Assembly: GCA_017404325.1 (NCBI GenBank)
Contig: JAFRCO010000013.1
Location: forward strand, 1-64,000
DNA: 64,000 nt
Source: Candidatus Saccharimonadota bacterium
GTDB taxonomy: Bacteria; Patescibacteriota; Saccharimonadia; Saccharimonadales; Saccharimonadaceae
Direction of reading: 5' to 3'
The notes beneath the pieces are model-generated. The model did not search any database. It had not been told where the DNA came from and saw nothing but the letters and a program-made list of their open reading frames with translations. Positions 1 to 8,584 of this stretch are shown here, one piece after another. A program made the position numbers and the translations under genes. Within the stretch, counting starts at the first letter, position 1, and each line of letters begins with the position of its first letter.

Positions 1-267
1 AACATACATCGATACATCAATTACTTCATCAATATTAATAATTGGCGAAATCCAACCTGTATAAAGAGATCTTGGATAACCATATATATATAAGGTTCTT
101 CCATACTTGTTTCCTAACCTAAAATAATCTGAATGAATTTCAATCGCCGATGGCGATATTAAGTCCCTTAAAGTATTTGTGCCCTGTTCAAACGCATGCT
201 GAATCTCTGCGGCTTCCATGGCCTCTTGTTGTGCTGCGATTTCTGCCGGTGTTAATTTTTTAGCCAT
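1..267 (-). CDS. VirB4-like T4SS ATPase, N-terminal fragment (cut by window edge)
   Basis: The frame opens at ATG 267 and runs off the left edge, so only the first 89 codons are visible. The protein begins MAKKLTPAEIAAQQ, has a charged helix, then the stretch DYFRLGNKYGRTLYIYGYP, which resembles the N-terminal region of VirB4/TraC conjugation ATPases; the Walker motifs would lie outside the window. The start overlaps the stop of the upstream TraC-like gene by 8 bases, so the two are probably translationally coupled. It is the last visible gene of the leftward VirB6-PrgI-TraC-VirB4 operon. The assignment rests on this context and a short N-terminus; VirB4 ATPases energise pilus assembly and substrate transfer at the inner membrane. 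Confidence 0.6.
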   Translation of the reverse strand, partial: MAKKLTPAEIAAQQEAMEAAEIQHAFEQGTNTLRDLISPSAIEIHSDYFRLGNKYGRTLYIYGYPRSLYTGWISPIINIDEVIDVSMYV

Positions 268-1168
268 TTTGTCCTCCCTGAGCCGGATTTTCACCCTTTT
301 TTACATACATTGTCGCAAGTTTAGAAAAATCTACTAACGGTTCTCTTACTGCCGTATCTGGATTATTAAAGTTATAATAAAGTTCAGCCAACTCTCGCGT
401 ATTCAGCCTCACTGACTGAATTCCAATTTGGAATAATCCTGACATCACCGCATCAACTCTATTATTTAACTCCGATATTGCTTTATCATACGTCGCTCGA
501 TCAATCTTCGTTATTTCTGGTGTCTTATTTTTTGAAAACGACTTAAACAAACTCTTTGTTTGTTGTAAAACTTTCTCTGCATCAGCCGAAGTATAATAAG
601 GAATCACTATAAAGAAAGACTTATCCATAATATTTGCTTCTTGTGACAGAATGTCTATAAAATTAATATAGTCATCCATTAAGACCCCAAGTAACATATT
701 ATCGTTGTTTCGGCGAATTTCTGAAAGTCTTTCAATATAAGGACCAATATCAACCCTCTGCGAACGCACTAACATCTGGACTGTAAACTTTAACGAATTT
801 AAGAAGTTTTGATACGAGTATTCTACACCTTCTCGTTCAACATCACTCATTAAATCGAAGTTAATCGATTTACAAGCTACCACTGCCCTAAAGGAACCGT
901 CTTTCATAATTACCACATTATCGCGCAACTCTGAAATTAAAAGTGTCGCCTGTGTCGAAGTTGGCACTTCCTTGTTCGGAGAAACCGGTGTTGCTTGTGT
1001 TGCGTTCATCGCCACCGAACCCAAATTCGCCGCTGCATTCGGATCTATCTGCTGTTGACCAGGCAAAACCATCTGCGGCATCGCTTGTTGTTGCATAGCC
1101 TGCGCCGCCGTCGGCTGCGGTTGCGCAGTCGACACATTCTGGTTAGGTTGAACTTGTTGTGGATTCAT
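260..1168 (-). CDS. TraC-like T4SS protein (VirB4 N-terminal-domain-like), 302 aa
   Basis: Residues 1-70 are a low-complexity Gln/Pro/Ala-rich tail. From about residue 73 follows a folded domain (LLISELRDNVVIMKDGSFRAV) that resembles the N-terminal part of VirB4/TraC ATPases, but no Walker A or B motif follows. It is therefore a stand-alone, ATPase-less TraC-like domain, encoded just before the VirB4-like gene. It lies 6 bases after the PrgI gene in the same leftward operon. No signal peptide or membrane segment is seen, so it probably works on the cytoplasmic face of the secretion machine. The call follows from the domain resemblance and the operon; its exact role is unknown. Confidence 0.65.
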   Translation of the reverse strand: MNPQQVQPNQNVSTAQPQPTAAQAMQQQAMPQMVLPGQQQIDPNAAANLGSVAMNATQATPVSPNKEVPTSTQATLLISELRDNVVIMKDGSFRAVVACKSINFDLMSDVEREGVEYSYQNFLNSLKFTVQMLVRSQRVDIGPYIERLSEIRRNNDNMLLGVLMDDYINFIDILSQEANIMDKSFFIVIPYYTSADAEKVLQQTKSLFKSFSKNKTPEITKIDRATYDKAISELNNRVDAVMSGLFQIGIQSVRLNTRELAELYYNFNNPDTAVREPLVDFSKLATMYVKKGENPAQGGQNG

Positions 1169-1174
1169 TTTTGA

Positions 1175-2065
1175 TTAATGTAGCGAAATAAAAACTTCGC
1201 CCGCACCCCTTTCTTTTATTCGTTTAGCTTCTTTTTCAATCGTTGCAACAGAATAATCAGAATTATTTGCTAATTCCATTATACTATGATTTGCTGCAGT
1301 TGACGTATCATTTTCTGGCTTTTCCTCTTCTTTTTGCACAACCGGCATTCCCGGAGCCACCACGACCGGTGAACCGAAATTCGGCTTGCTTGCTGCAGGC
1401 ATTTCAGATGGATCTATCGTCTTTTCATCAGATCGTTTCTGGATTAATGGCGTTCCTTCCTGGCTCTTCAAAGTATCATTACGATCAATCGCATTCTTCA
1501 TCCCTTGTACAACTTCACTATGCCGCGCGCTTTCTCCTTTTTCAATTGCTAATTCTAAATTATCAAACCGACTATTTTCAAAAATATCACTCGTTGCATT
1601 CGCTTCAGCTACTAAGTCTTCCCGCATCGGGCTCGTGCTGGCTCCTTTAATTGCATAACCTCCCGTATCAACAATATCCGCCAAAAACGATAGTCTATGG
1701 GTAGCCTCTTCTCCAGTAATATCCCGCACTCTCGATTCTTCAACAACCTTTGGCGCAGTAATCTGGATTGTTGATTCTCTTTGACCTGGAGTCCATTTTC
1801 GGTTATGTGGTTTCAAATAATATGAAACCATCGCCGCTAAATACGTCTCCATTGGTTGATCTTTTCTTAAAGGTAAAGCCAAAGCGCCAAAGAACAGGAT
1901 GAATGGTACCGGTATAATCGCAAGCAACGGAAAAATCTGGAAAAGCCCTATCGCCAAAGCAATTAAGCCACCCGCAATCAAAATATAAACAAACTGCCGA
2001 AAACTAAACGGCCCTATAAGCTTATCGTCCGCCTCAACATCCTGAGGCACTTTATATTGCGCCAT
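1175..2065 (-). CDS. PrgI-family membrane protein of the T4SS, 296 aa
   Basis: The first 100 residues match the PrgI family found beside VirB4 in Gram-positive and CPR conjugation loci: a short N-terminal strand (MAQYKVPQDVE), a FSFRQF motif, two adjacent membrane helices at about residues 25-45 and 48-66, and the conserved tail YLAAMVSYYLKPHNRKW. The remaining 190 residues are hydrophilic and not recognised. It probably sits in the membrane core of the secretion channel, with VirB6 upstream and TraC/VirB4 downstream. A TATAAT at 2075-2080 (minus strand) lies 9 bases before the ATG, so the downstream part of the operon may have its own promoter giving a nearly leaderless message. Confidence 0.85.
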   Translation of the reverse strand: MAQYKVPQDVEADDKLIGPFSFRQFVYILIAGGLIALAIGLFQIFPLLAIIPVPFILFFGALALPLRKDQPMETYLAAMVSYYLKPHNRKWTPGQRESTIQITAPKVVEESRVRDITGEEATHRLSFLADIVDTGGYAIKGASTSPMREDLVAEANATSDIFENSRFDNLELAIEKGESARHSEVVQGMKNAIDRNDTLKSQEGTPLIQKRSDEKTIDPSEMPAASKPNFGSPVVVAPGMPVVQKEEEKPENDTSTAANHSIMELANNSDYSVATIEKEAKRIKERGAGEVFISLH

Positions 2066-2074
2066 ATATTATAT

Positions 2075-2080
2075 ATTATA
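2075..2080 (-). promoter_or_regulatory. -10 box (TATAAT, extended TG) of the PrgI gene
   Basis: TGTTATAAT on the minus strand ends 9 bases before the ATG at 2065. No clear -35 is seen. Confidence 0.5.
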
Positions 2081-2115
2081 ACATATCCCCCACGTTAAGC
2101 ATAAGAAAAATCTAT

Positions 2116-5100
2116 CTAATCACTGCCGAAGAATGTTCGCATTATTCGCTCATATAATTGAGCCACATCAGTATATTGAGAAAGACCTTCTTCAATCTCA
2201 CTAATCGTAACCGCCACGTCTCCCATCTCTGCCGACGTCGTAATCACCTCCTTCGCTCTATCCCAGAACTCTTCAACTTCTAACCTTCTCGGTCCACGAT
2301 AATCTTCGAAGATTGATTCAACTTCAATTCTTGTATCGTTATATAATCCACCACCATTTAATCCATCTCCAAAATCACCACCAACTGGCATACCTTCGTC
2401 ATCATCGTCATCATCGATGCGTCGACGACTTCTTCGAGTCGATGTGTCATCATAGGATTGTCTATCAAGCGTGTCCTTAAGCAACTGGATCAAGCCATCC
2501 TTCGCCTCACCTTGATAACCTTTACGATACATCTTACCGAATCCTTGAAGAGCGTCTTCCTTAAACGAACCTGCAAATTCTTGCTTAACACCTTCAAGTC
2601 GTTCTTCCTCAAATTGTTTATAACCAGCTCCATTATTCTTAAATCCTAGATTAAGAATATCTGGGTTGTTCACTCTTACGACATTTCCATCTTCGTCATA
2701 CTCAATACCATCTTTAATCGCGTCTCTTAACGCATATTGCGTCTTAATAGCTTCTAGCATATCAGTCTTTGTCCTAGCAATCTGTACCGGTACGTGTCCA
2801 CCAAGGAAGGTTTTCGTTCGCTTATTCAAGAACTCAAGATAATCCGCTTTTTGCTCCGGTGTTAATGAATCAGCATAATCACCGAAGATCCCCTTCCAAT
2901 CAACCGTATGGTCTTTCACATCTACACCCGTCAAACCCTTACCTAACGCCACAATTTGTTCGCTACCACTTAAGAACGAGAACTGGTCACCAATAATGTT
3001 CGCCATAATTGCATTCCAAAGCTTAGATTCATTCTTCTTGAATTTCTCGTAATTAAATATCTTATTACCGTCCGCGTCCATATCATAAGACTCGTCTCTA
3101 ATAGCATCCGTCATTTCTTTAATTGCCGTTCGTTCCATATTCTTAAATGAAGTACCTTGCAGCACAATACCCATATCGCGTTTGGATTTTTTCATCTTCG
3201 GAACACCATTTTCATCTCGAATAATTTCGCCATTCACATCACGATCAATATATTCACCGTTAACATATTCATAGAACGAGACGTCACTTCTCGTACGCCT
3301 ATCCTCAGGTCTCACGTCTTCGTTGTACATTCTTGCCGTCTCAAGATTAATATACTTTCCGAAACGTCTTAGGAACGGGTCATTATCTTTTACATCAAAC
3401 ATCAAGAAGTTCGACAACGATTGCGAAGCATATGTGCCTAGATTAATCTTACCCCCTACCATATTAGTATAGTCACCTAATGTATTCTTTAGCTGCTCTC
3501 TAACTAGGTCGGTATCGCCTCTCATATTAAGCGTTCTAAGCCCCGCAATAATCGGATCAATATAGTCATTCGATTTTTCATATTTCGTTAGTTCATTCAA
3601 CCTATGAACCACATCTTGTGTCGGAGCAGTAAGATCCATATAAGTCTGGAACTTATTTCGCATAACTTGCGATTGAGCGTTAAATGAACTTGCCGCATCC
3701 GCAGCTGCAAAGTGTACATCGATCTCTTTACCTTCCATAATCTTTCGCATTCGTTCATAACGAGCCATATTCTCACTATCACCAAGCACGCCATGCAACT
3801 TATAATTCTCGTTCGCAGTATCAATCGCCTTTTGATCAAGATGAGCATTCATCGCATCGGTTACGCGCTTCTGGAATCCAGTCGCATTATCAAAATCAAT
3901 CTTCGCACCACGTGCCAATTCAAACTTCAAATCATCTGACGCGTTCATATTAGCTAAATCAAGGCTTTTGACTCGGTCGCTAAATGATCCGCCTCTAATA
4001 GCAGTACCATACACACCTCGAGAACCATTGAAATCTCGTTTCATTCCAGCAATCGTACTCTTATATTCATCACTATGCGCACCAAATCCTTCATTCATAT
4101 TACCTTTATGCATCTCACTAATCTGTGCATAACGCATCGAAAGAGCCTGCCTATCGTACTCTTTTTGTCCACGTTTCGACAAGTTTCCATCTTTATCGTA
4201 GTTCGACAATGTTCTCGCAGCCAAAAACTTCGCTTGACGATGTTTGTTCATTTCGTCAGTATCAGCTTCGCGCTTAGTTCTTTGATATGCCAAGAAGTTC
4301 AAGAATTTAGCCGAAGGCATTCGGTTTCTCTCGAGATATTTCGCTCGCGATAATTGTCGGTGAGAATCTGCCCACGCTCGATTCGTCACTAATGGACCCG
4401 ACGCCAACGAATTGAGTTTTGCATTAATACCGCTGAGGAAGGTGCCCGACATCTTCATGAGTGACCACGAGAAGAATAACGGGAAAATTTCTACCGCCGT
4501 ACCAAGTAACACTCCAAATCCATCTTTCGCACTAGCTATAATTGCAAAACCTGCAAGCTGTGAAGCGCCGAATAACAACGAGAACATCGGATAAAAAATC
4601 AACATTCTAAACAATAGATCTTTCCATTTTGTAAACCATTTTTCTGTATTCGGTAAAATGTATGCCACCATCGCGAGCGGAGAAATCATTATAAGCAACG
4701 CCACTACCGCTTGTCTTAGAGCAATCGTAATCAAACCAGACACTACCGCCACTAATGCCCCGAGAACTACCGGAATCAACATCCAAATCGCTCCGGTTTC
4801 AAACATAATCAATCCAGCCCCAATCGTTAGTGCCGTTCCGCTACCAATCGCAGAATACATATTTGCATATGAAGCATATGATACTTCGCTTATTCCTTCA
4901 GTCGTTATAGCTGATTCTGAAATCGCAGTAAAGACTCCTCGAAGACCATCACCGAATATGTTCGACACGTCTACCGCAAGTTGACAGATTATAAATGAAA
5001 GGTTAACTAAAATTGCCGCAATAATTAACTTCGGTAAAGCCTTCTTAATTCCATAATTATTAATTCCGAACCCCGTAATCTGTGAATAGATCACTATCAA

Positions 5101-5505
5101 GAGGAATATAATAAACACAATGTTCGTAATCCCCCTGAGGTACTTCCAAATCTCATAAATCGGCGATCCATCTTCTGCCGGTATCGGATTTATCACTAGA
5201 ATATCTTCAATTTTCTCGTACAACCAGTCTACCGCCTCTGCAATTTTACCTGTTGTCGGACAAACTAACCAGCCAATCGCCCCTAAACTATTATTACAAC
5301 TATTTCCGCTAACATTAGTATTTGCTACTGATGTACTCTCTGCTGGTTTAGTCGTCTCTGTCGTTTGGGTAGTAGTTTCTTCTGGTACAGCATATACTGG
5401 CTTTGTCTCAAGATTTGTAGCAGTTAAGAGGCCGAAAATACTTATGAATATGAAAAAACTGCCCAACAAGGCCTTCCTTATCCAATTTTTCAGCTGTTTT
5501 TTCAT
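2116..5505 (-). CDS. VirB6/TrbL-like polytopic T4SS protein, 1129 aa
   Basis: The start is set at ATG 5505. An in-frame ATG at 5547 lies inside the -10 box of a strong promoter (5547-5575), so it cannot be transcribed. The product begins with a signal peptide/first membrane helix (ALLGSFFIFISIFGLL), a Thr-rich linker, then a block of about six to eight hydrophobic helices (roughly residues 115-370), as in VirB6/TrbL channel proteins. About 730 hydrophilic residues follow, ending in a polybasic-polyacidic segment (RRSRRRIDDDDDDEG). Large soluble C-terminal extensions occur in VirB6 proteins of several lineages. It heads the leftward T4SS operon. The family is inferred from topology and neighbours; the soluble part is not recognised. 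Confidence 0.75.
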   Translation of the reverse strand: MKKQLKNWIRKALLGSFFIFISIFGLLTATNLETKPVYAVPEETTTQTTETTKPAESTSVANTNVSGNSCNNSLGAIGWLVCPTTGKIAEAVDWLYEKIEDILVINPIPAEDGSPIYEIWKYLRGITNIVFIIFLLIVIYSQITGFGINNYGIKKALPKLIIAAILVNLSFIICQLAVDVSNIFGDGLRGVFTAISESAITTEGISEVSYASYANMYSAIGSGTALTIGAGLIMFETGAIWMLIPVVLGALVAVVSGLITIALRQAVVALLIMISPLAMVAYILPNTEKWFTKWKDLLFRMLIFYPMFSLLFGASQLAGFAIIASAKDGFGVLLGTAVEIFPLFFSWSLMKMSGTFLSGINAKLNSLASGPLVTNRAWADSHRQLSRAKYLERNRMPSAKFLNFLAYQRTKREADTDEMNKHRQAKFLAARTLSNYDKDGNLSKRGQKEYDRQALSMRYAQISEMHKGNMNEGFGAHSDEYKSTIAGMKRDFNGSRGVYGTAIRGGSFSDRVKSLDLANMNASDDLKFELARGAKIDFDNATGFQKRVTDAMNAHLDQKAIDTANENYKLHGVLGDSENMARYERMRKIMEGKEIDVHFAAADAASSFNAQSQVMRNKFQTYMDLTAPTQDVVHRLNELTKYEKSNDYIDPIIAGLRTLNMRGDTDLVREQLKNTLGDYTNMVGGKINLGTYASQSLSNFLMFDVKDNDPFLRRFGKYINLETARMYNEDVRPEDRRTRSDVSFYEYVNGEYIDRDVNGEIIRDENGVPKMKKSKRDMGIVLQGTSFKNMERTAIKEMTDAIRDESYDMDADGNKIFNYEKFKKNESKLWNAIMANIIGDQFSFLSGSEQIVALGKGLTGVDVKDHTVDWKGIFGDYADSLTPEQKADYLEFLNKRTKTFLGGHVPVQIARTKTDMLEAIKTQYALRDAIKDGIEYDEDGNVVRVNNPDILNLGFKNNGAGYKQFEEERLEGVKQEFAGSFKEDALQGFGKMYRKGYQGEAKDGLIQLLKDTLDRQSYDDTSTRRSRRRIDDDDDDEGMPVGGDFGDGLNGGGLYNDTRIEVESIFEDYRGPRRLEVEEFWDRAKEVITTSAEMGDVAVTISEIEEGLSQYTDVAQLYERIMRTFFGSD

Positions 5506-5546
5506 AATCACACTTAGAACCGCCTCCCTTTTTAAGGCGTATGACA

Positions 5547-5575
5547 ATTATAGCACGCATAAGCGTTTTTGTCAA
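5547..5575 (-). promoter_or_regulatory. Sigma70-type promoter of the T4SS operon
   Basis: TTGACA (5570-5575) and TATAAT (5547-5552) on the minus strand, both consensus, with a 17-base spacer. Expected transcription start is about 5540, which excludes the upstream ATG at 5547 and supports the ATG at 5505. Confidence 0.9.
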
Positions 5576-5616
5576 TAGCTATTACCCCTTTTTTCGCTTT
5601 GGTCAAACTCCAAATC

Positions 5617-5645
5617 TTGGACTTTTTTAAAGTTTATGCTACTAT
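5617..5645 (+). promoter_or_regulatory. Promoter of the rightward pilin genes
   Basis: TTGGAC (5617-5622), 17-base spacer, TACTAT (5640-5645). It drives the pilin gene at 5670 and diverges from the T4SS promoter 42 bases away. Confidence 0.65.
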
Positions 5646-5669
5646 AAAAGAAATAACTGGATATTTTAA

Positions 5670-6452
5670 ATGAAAAATCTATTTAAAAAACTTCTTATCT
5701 CTCTAGCCGTTATCGGCACATTATCTCTAACTACTACCCTTGTTAATTCTGAAAAAACCTACGCCGCCTCCTCTGGCTTTGAAGGAAGAAGCTGTCAGTA
5801 CTTTCTCGGTATGACCTCTTGGGACTGCGGTTTTAGCGGTGAACTGAGTAAAGATCAGCCTGAAGCAGACCTCCAAAAAGGTATTTGGACTATCGCCGCC
5901 AATATCGCAACCGACATTACCGTCATTGCGGCTTACCTCGTACTTGGCTATGTCATTTACGGCGGCTATCTCTATACCTTCTCCGCTGGTGACCCCGGAA
6001 AAGTTGCAAACGGCAAAAAAACCTTAGCTCAAGCCTTTATCGGCCTCGCCATCGTTATGTCTGCTTATATCATTATGTCTACTATCCGTATCGCATTAAT
6101 CGGCGACAAAATGTTTAATTGCGCCCCCCTCACCGGAAACAATTGTATCGAAGACGCCGATAGCGTTGTTGTAGGCGCTATTAATTGGTTCATCGCTGTT
6201 GCCGGTATCGCTTCTGCCATCTTCCTAGTTTATGGAGGTATCCAATACACTACTTCTGCCGGCGACTCTGCAAAACTCCAAAAAGCCAAACAAATGATTA
6301 TCTATTCCCTTATTGGTCTAGCTATCGTTGCTCTTTCCTTCACTATTACCGCTTTCGTCGCGAATATGATTCGCAACGCCAATACTGAATCTTCCTCGTT
6401 TATTAATCAAAATATTATCTCAAAGGAGGTCAATGAAAACAAAATTAATTAA
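5670..6452 (+). CDS. Double-domain T4SS pilin-like protein, 260 aa
   Basis: An N-terminal signal peptide (KKLLISLAVIGTLSL, predicted cleavage after YAA near residue 33) is followed by two tandem VirB2-like pilin units, at about residues 72-142 and 165-240. Each has two hydrophobic helices joined by a short polar loop: YGGYLYTFSAGDPGKV in the first unit and YGGIQYTTSAGDSAKL in the second. The neighbouring pilins have a single unit, so this one is a fusion or duplication. Four Cys residues lie in the mature N-terminal part and between the units (RSCQYF, WDCGF, FNCAP, NNCIE). It overlaps the start of the next pilin gene by 20 bases. Likely a membrane-embedded pilus subunit or assembly component of the T4SS next door. 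Confidence 0.75.
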   Translation: MKNLFKKLLISLAVIGTLSLTTTLVNSEKTYAASSGFEGRSCQYFLGMTSWDCGFSGELSKDQPEADLQKGIWTIAANIATDITVIAAYLVLGYVIYGGYLYTFSAGDPGKVANGKKTLAQAFIGLAIVMSAYIIMSTIRIALIGDKMFNCAPLTGNNCIEDADSVVVGAINWFIAVAGIASAIFLVYGGIQYTTSAGDSAKLQKAKQMIIYSLIGLAIVALSFTITAFVANMIRNANTESSSFINQNIISKEVNENKIN

Positions 6453-6864
6453 ATCTCTAGCCATCGCAACTATTTGTGCCTTTGGCCTTAATATCTTATG
6501 TCTTTCTCCTACATTTGCTGACGATCCTATCTGTAATAATGACAATATTTCGGCCGAAATCAAAGCCGCCAACGGTTGCCCCGGAACCTCTACCCCTGAA
6601 TTTACGAATACTGTCACGAACATTCTTAATGCAATTATCGCTGTTGCTGGCATCGTTGCCGTTATCTTTATTATTATCGGTGGCGTTCAATATATGACTT
6701 CTACCGGCGACCCTGGAAAAACAAAAAAAGCCAAAGATACTATCCTTTATGCTCTTATTGGGCTAATTATCTGTGCACTCTCCTTTGCTATCGTCAACTG
6801 GGCTATCACTAGCGTTATTAACAGTCAAACCACTACATCAGAAGAAAGCGGAGAAGAACCTTAA
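6433..6864 (+). CDS. T4SS pilin (VirB2-like), 143 aa
   Basis: The ATG at 6433 is preceded by a near-perfect Shine-Dalgarno (AAAGGAGG, 6421-6428) lying inside the end of the previous gene, so the pair is translationally coupled. The product has a signal peptide (LAIATICAFGLNIL, cleavage near TFA-DD), then one pilin unit with two hydrophobic helices joined by GGVQYMTSTGDPGKTKKAKDT. It ends with an acidic tail (EESGEEP). The same Y-M-T-S-T-G-D loop recurs in the next gene and in the one at 8561. The likely role is a pilus subunit for the T4SS. Confidence 0.8.
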   Translation: MKTKLIKSLAIATICAFGLNILCLSPTFADDPICNNDNISAEIKAANGCPGTSTPEFTNTVTNILNAIIAVAGIVAVIFIIIGGVQYMTSTGDPGKTKKAKDTILYALIGLIICALSFAIVNWAITSVINSQTTTSEESGEEP

Positions 6865-6872
6865 TAAAGCTA

Positions 6873-6901
6873 TTGCATTTTTTAAATAATAGTTATACAA
6901 T
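6873..6901 (+). promoter_or_regulatory. Promoter of the third pilin gene
   Basis: TTGCAT (6873-6878), 17-base spacer, TACAAT (6896-6901). A TATAAT directly follows at 6901-6906 and may be the true -10 with a longer spacer. Its presence suggests this pilin is expressed separately from the two upstream. Confidence 0.55.
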
Positions 6902-6929
6902 ATAATTAATCTAATCATAAAGGAAAAGA

Positions 6930-7256
6930 ATGAAAGATTTACTTACAAAATTTGCTGTAGACAACAAGGTAACAGGGGGACCAACAGTAGATACAGTTGG
7001 TGATGGAAGCGATAACTTAGTAACGAGAATCACTGGTATTCTTAACGCAGTTATTGCTGTTCTCGGAATTGTTTGTGTAGTCGTCATCATTATCGGCGGT
7101 ATTAACTATATGACTTCTACTGGCGATGCCGGAAAAGTTAAAAAAGCTAAAGATACTATCCTTTATGGCTTAATCGGTCTTATAGTTTGTGTTCTCGCTT
7201 TCGCAATCGTAAACTTTGTCATCGGTAATGTCCTTGGTGCTGGCACTGCATCATAA
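6930..7256 (+). CDS. T4SS pilin (VirB2-like) without a signal peptide, 108 aa
   Basis: It has the same pilin unit as its neighbours (GGINYMTSTGDAGKVKKAKDT between two hydrophobic helices at about residues 40-58 and 77-98). Its N-terminus is a short polar segment of about 30 residues (MKDLLTKFAVDNKV) with no hydrophobic signal sequence. Expression from its own promoter and a Rho-independent terminator right after the gene make it a separate unit. It could be the major, abundantly made pilin, inserted through its first helix. That is an inference from the dedicated promoter and terminator only. The start follows AAGGAAAAGA, a moderate ribosome-binding site. Confidence 0.8.
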   Translation: MKDLLTKFAVDNKVTGGPTVDTVGDGSDNLVTRITGILNAVIAVLGIVCVVVIIIGGINYMTSTGDAGKVKKAKDTILYGLIGLIVCVLAFAIVNFVIGNVLGAGTAS

Positions 7257-7270
7257 CAAAAACGCTTTTA

Positions 7271-7300
7271 AAATACTCCCGAAAGGGAGTATTTTTTTAT
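7271..7300 (+). terminator. Rho-independent terminator after the pilin gene
   Basis: AATACTCCC / GGGAGTATT stem (7272-7280, 7285-7293), GAAA loop, then a T run. It also reads as a weaker terminator for the hsp20 gene arriving from the right. Confidence 0.9.
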
Positions 7301-7317
7301 TTTAGAACGCTTAAAAT

Positions 7318-7824
7318 CTATTGTATAGCAATCTTCTTCGGCGCTTCAGTCTTTTCCTTTTCAAAGGTAATCGTCAGCACGCCATCTTTCAATTCAGCCT
7401 TAACACTATTTTCGTCTTCCTTAACCTGTACCGGAAGGGCAATCGTTCTCGAGAACTCACCCCAATAGCATTCTTGAATATGCCATCTAGTAGTTTGTTC
7501 GTCTTCGCCACCCGACAAAACTCCCGAAATCGTCAAAATATTATCGGAAATACTGACGTCTAGATCAGACTTTGAAATCCCGGCGGTGCGAGCCTTAACT
7601 ACTAATTTATCGGCGGTTTCGAAGACATCTACAGCGAGTTGTCCTGGAAAATCGTCGGTTGTGTCATCCCACCCACCATCTTCGACTGATTCAGCTGGTT
7701 CTTGAGTCGGTTCCTCAGCTACCTCTTGGTTTGTGTTAGGAGCAGTTAACTCCTCGTCACCCCCAAGAAATGCAGCAGCGAGATCGTCCTCCATCAGCAA
7801 ATCGTCACTGTTTGTACGAGCCAT
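7318..7824 (-). CDS. Hsp20/alpha-crystallin small heat-shock protein, 168 aa
   Basis: The start is placed at ATG 7824, which follows a clear ribosome-binding site (GGAGG, 5 bases before). A longer in-frame extension to 8013 is antisense to comF and is rejected. The first 65 residues are acidic and low in complexity (DDLLMEDDLAAAFLGGDEE; EEPTQEPAE), an unusually long N-terminal arm. The alpha-crystallin domain follows (about residues 68-160), with the G-x-L motif as DGVLTI near the C-terminus and the C-terminal I-x-I motif as IAIQ. It is an ATP-independent holdase chaperone in the cytoplasm. TATAAT at 7853-7858 with TTGATT at 7876-7881 forms a minus-strand promoter that overlaps the region upstream of comF. 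Confidence 0.9.
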   Translation of the reverse strand: MARTNSDDLLMEDDLAAAFLGGDEELTAPNTNQEVAEEPTQEPAESVEDGGWDDTTDDFPGQLAVDVFETADKLVVKARTAGISKSDLDVSISDNILTISGVLSGGEDEQTTRWHIQECYWGEFSRTIALPVQVKEDENSVKAELKDGVLTITFEKEKTEAPKKIAIQ

Positions 7825-7852
7825 ATTTCCTCCACTTATATTGTTATGCTTT

Positions 7853-7881
7853 ATTATAAACCATCGGTATAGTAAAATCAA
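7853..7881 (-). promoter_or_regulatory. hsp20 promoter
   Basis: TTGATT (7876-7881), 17-base spacer, TATAAT (7853-7858) on the minus strand. No CIRCE is seen here, unlike groES. Confidence 0.65.
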
Positions 7882-7888
7882 GAGAAAC

Positions 7889-8584
7889 ATGCCAATAATT
7901 GTAAAAAATACAACAATTCTTAATCCCCTAGACCTTCTTGCACCCCACTCCTGTAGGGGTTGTGGGCTTATCGGAAAGCCACTTTGTGACCGTTGTAAAA
8001 AATACATAATCACTAACCATAAGAACTATTGTCCTAATTGTAAATCGAAAAATCCGACCGGAAAATGTCAAAAATGCAAAAATCTTCCACCTATTTTTGT
8101 CGTCGGGGAACGTTCTAGTTTAATTGGAAAGCTCATCCACGACTACAAATATGATTCAACTCGTGCTCTCGCTTTACCATTAGCCGAAATTCTCAATCAA
8201 ATCTTTCCAGAAATACCCGGTAATGTTTCTATTGTTCCCCTCCCAACCATCTCTAAACATATCCGTTCGCGCGCTTTCGATCATACACTTCTTCTTGCCA
8301 AAAAACTTGCCAAATTCCGCGGCAAAAACTACAAAGTCGAAAAAATTCTTATTCGCTCAAAAAATACCGTCCAGGTTGGGACCAATGAAAAGACCCGCAT
8401 CGCCCAAGCTGCCTCCGCTTACGAACTCGCCAAAAATACTATTCTAAACCCCGAAACCACTTATCTTCTTCTAGATGATGTCTGGACTACTGGTGCTTCG
8501 ATGAAAGCTGCTTTAAAAAAGCTCCGGAAGGCCGGAGCTCTTAAAACCATTATCCTAATCTTAGCCGTAAATCGACTGAATTAG
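7889..8584 (+). CDS. comF: ComF-family phosphoribosyltransferase-like protein, 231 aa
   Basis: The start is placed at ATG 7889, since the longer frame to 7733 is antisense to hsp20. The N-terminus carries a double zinc ribbon (CRGC...CDRC...CPNC...CQKC). The C-terminus has the PRPP-binding loop LLLDDVWTTGAS of type I phosphoribosyltransferases. This two-part build is that of ComF, an accessory protein for DNA uptake during transformation. The gene sits inside a pilin cluster, which fits a DNA-uptake role, though ComF is also common in non-competent bacteria. Its last 24 bases overlap the convergent pilin gene. No Shine-Dalgarno is visible (AAGAGAAAC precedes the ATG). Confidence 0.85.
   Translation: MPIIVKNTTILNPLDLLAPHSCRGCGLIGKPLCDRCKKYIITNHKNYCPNCKSKNPTGKCQKCKNLPPIFVVGERSSLIGKLIHDYKYDSTRALALPLAEILNQIFPEIPGNVSIVPLPTISKHIRSRAFDHTLLLAKKLAKFRGKNYKVEKILIRSKNTVQVGTNEKTRIAQAASAYELAKNTILNPETTYLLLDDVWTTGASMKAALKKLRKAGALKTIILILAVNRLN

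Noticed and set aside
4658-4984. 108-aa frame antisense to the VirB6-like gene
   Set aside because: Shadow frame; no ribosome-binding site and low-complexity composition.
7825-8013. Extended N-terminus of the Hsp20 protein with a hydrophobic helix
   Set aside because: It is antisense to comF; a clear Shine-Dalgarno and promoter support ATG 7824.
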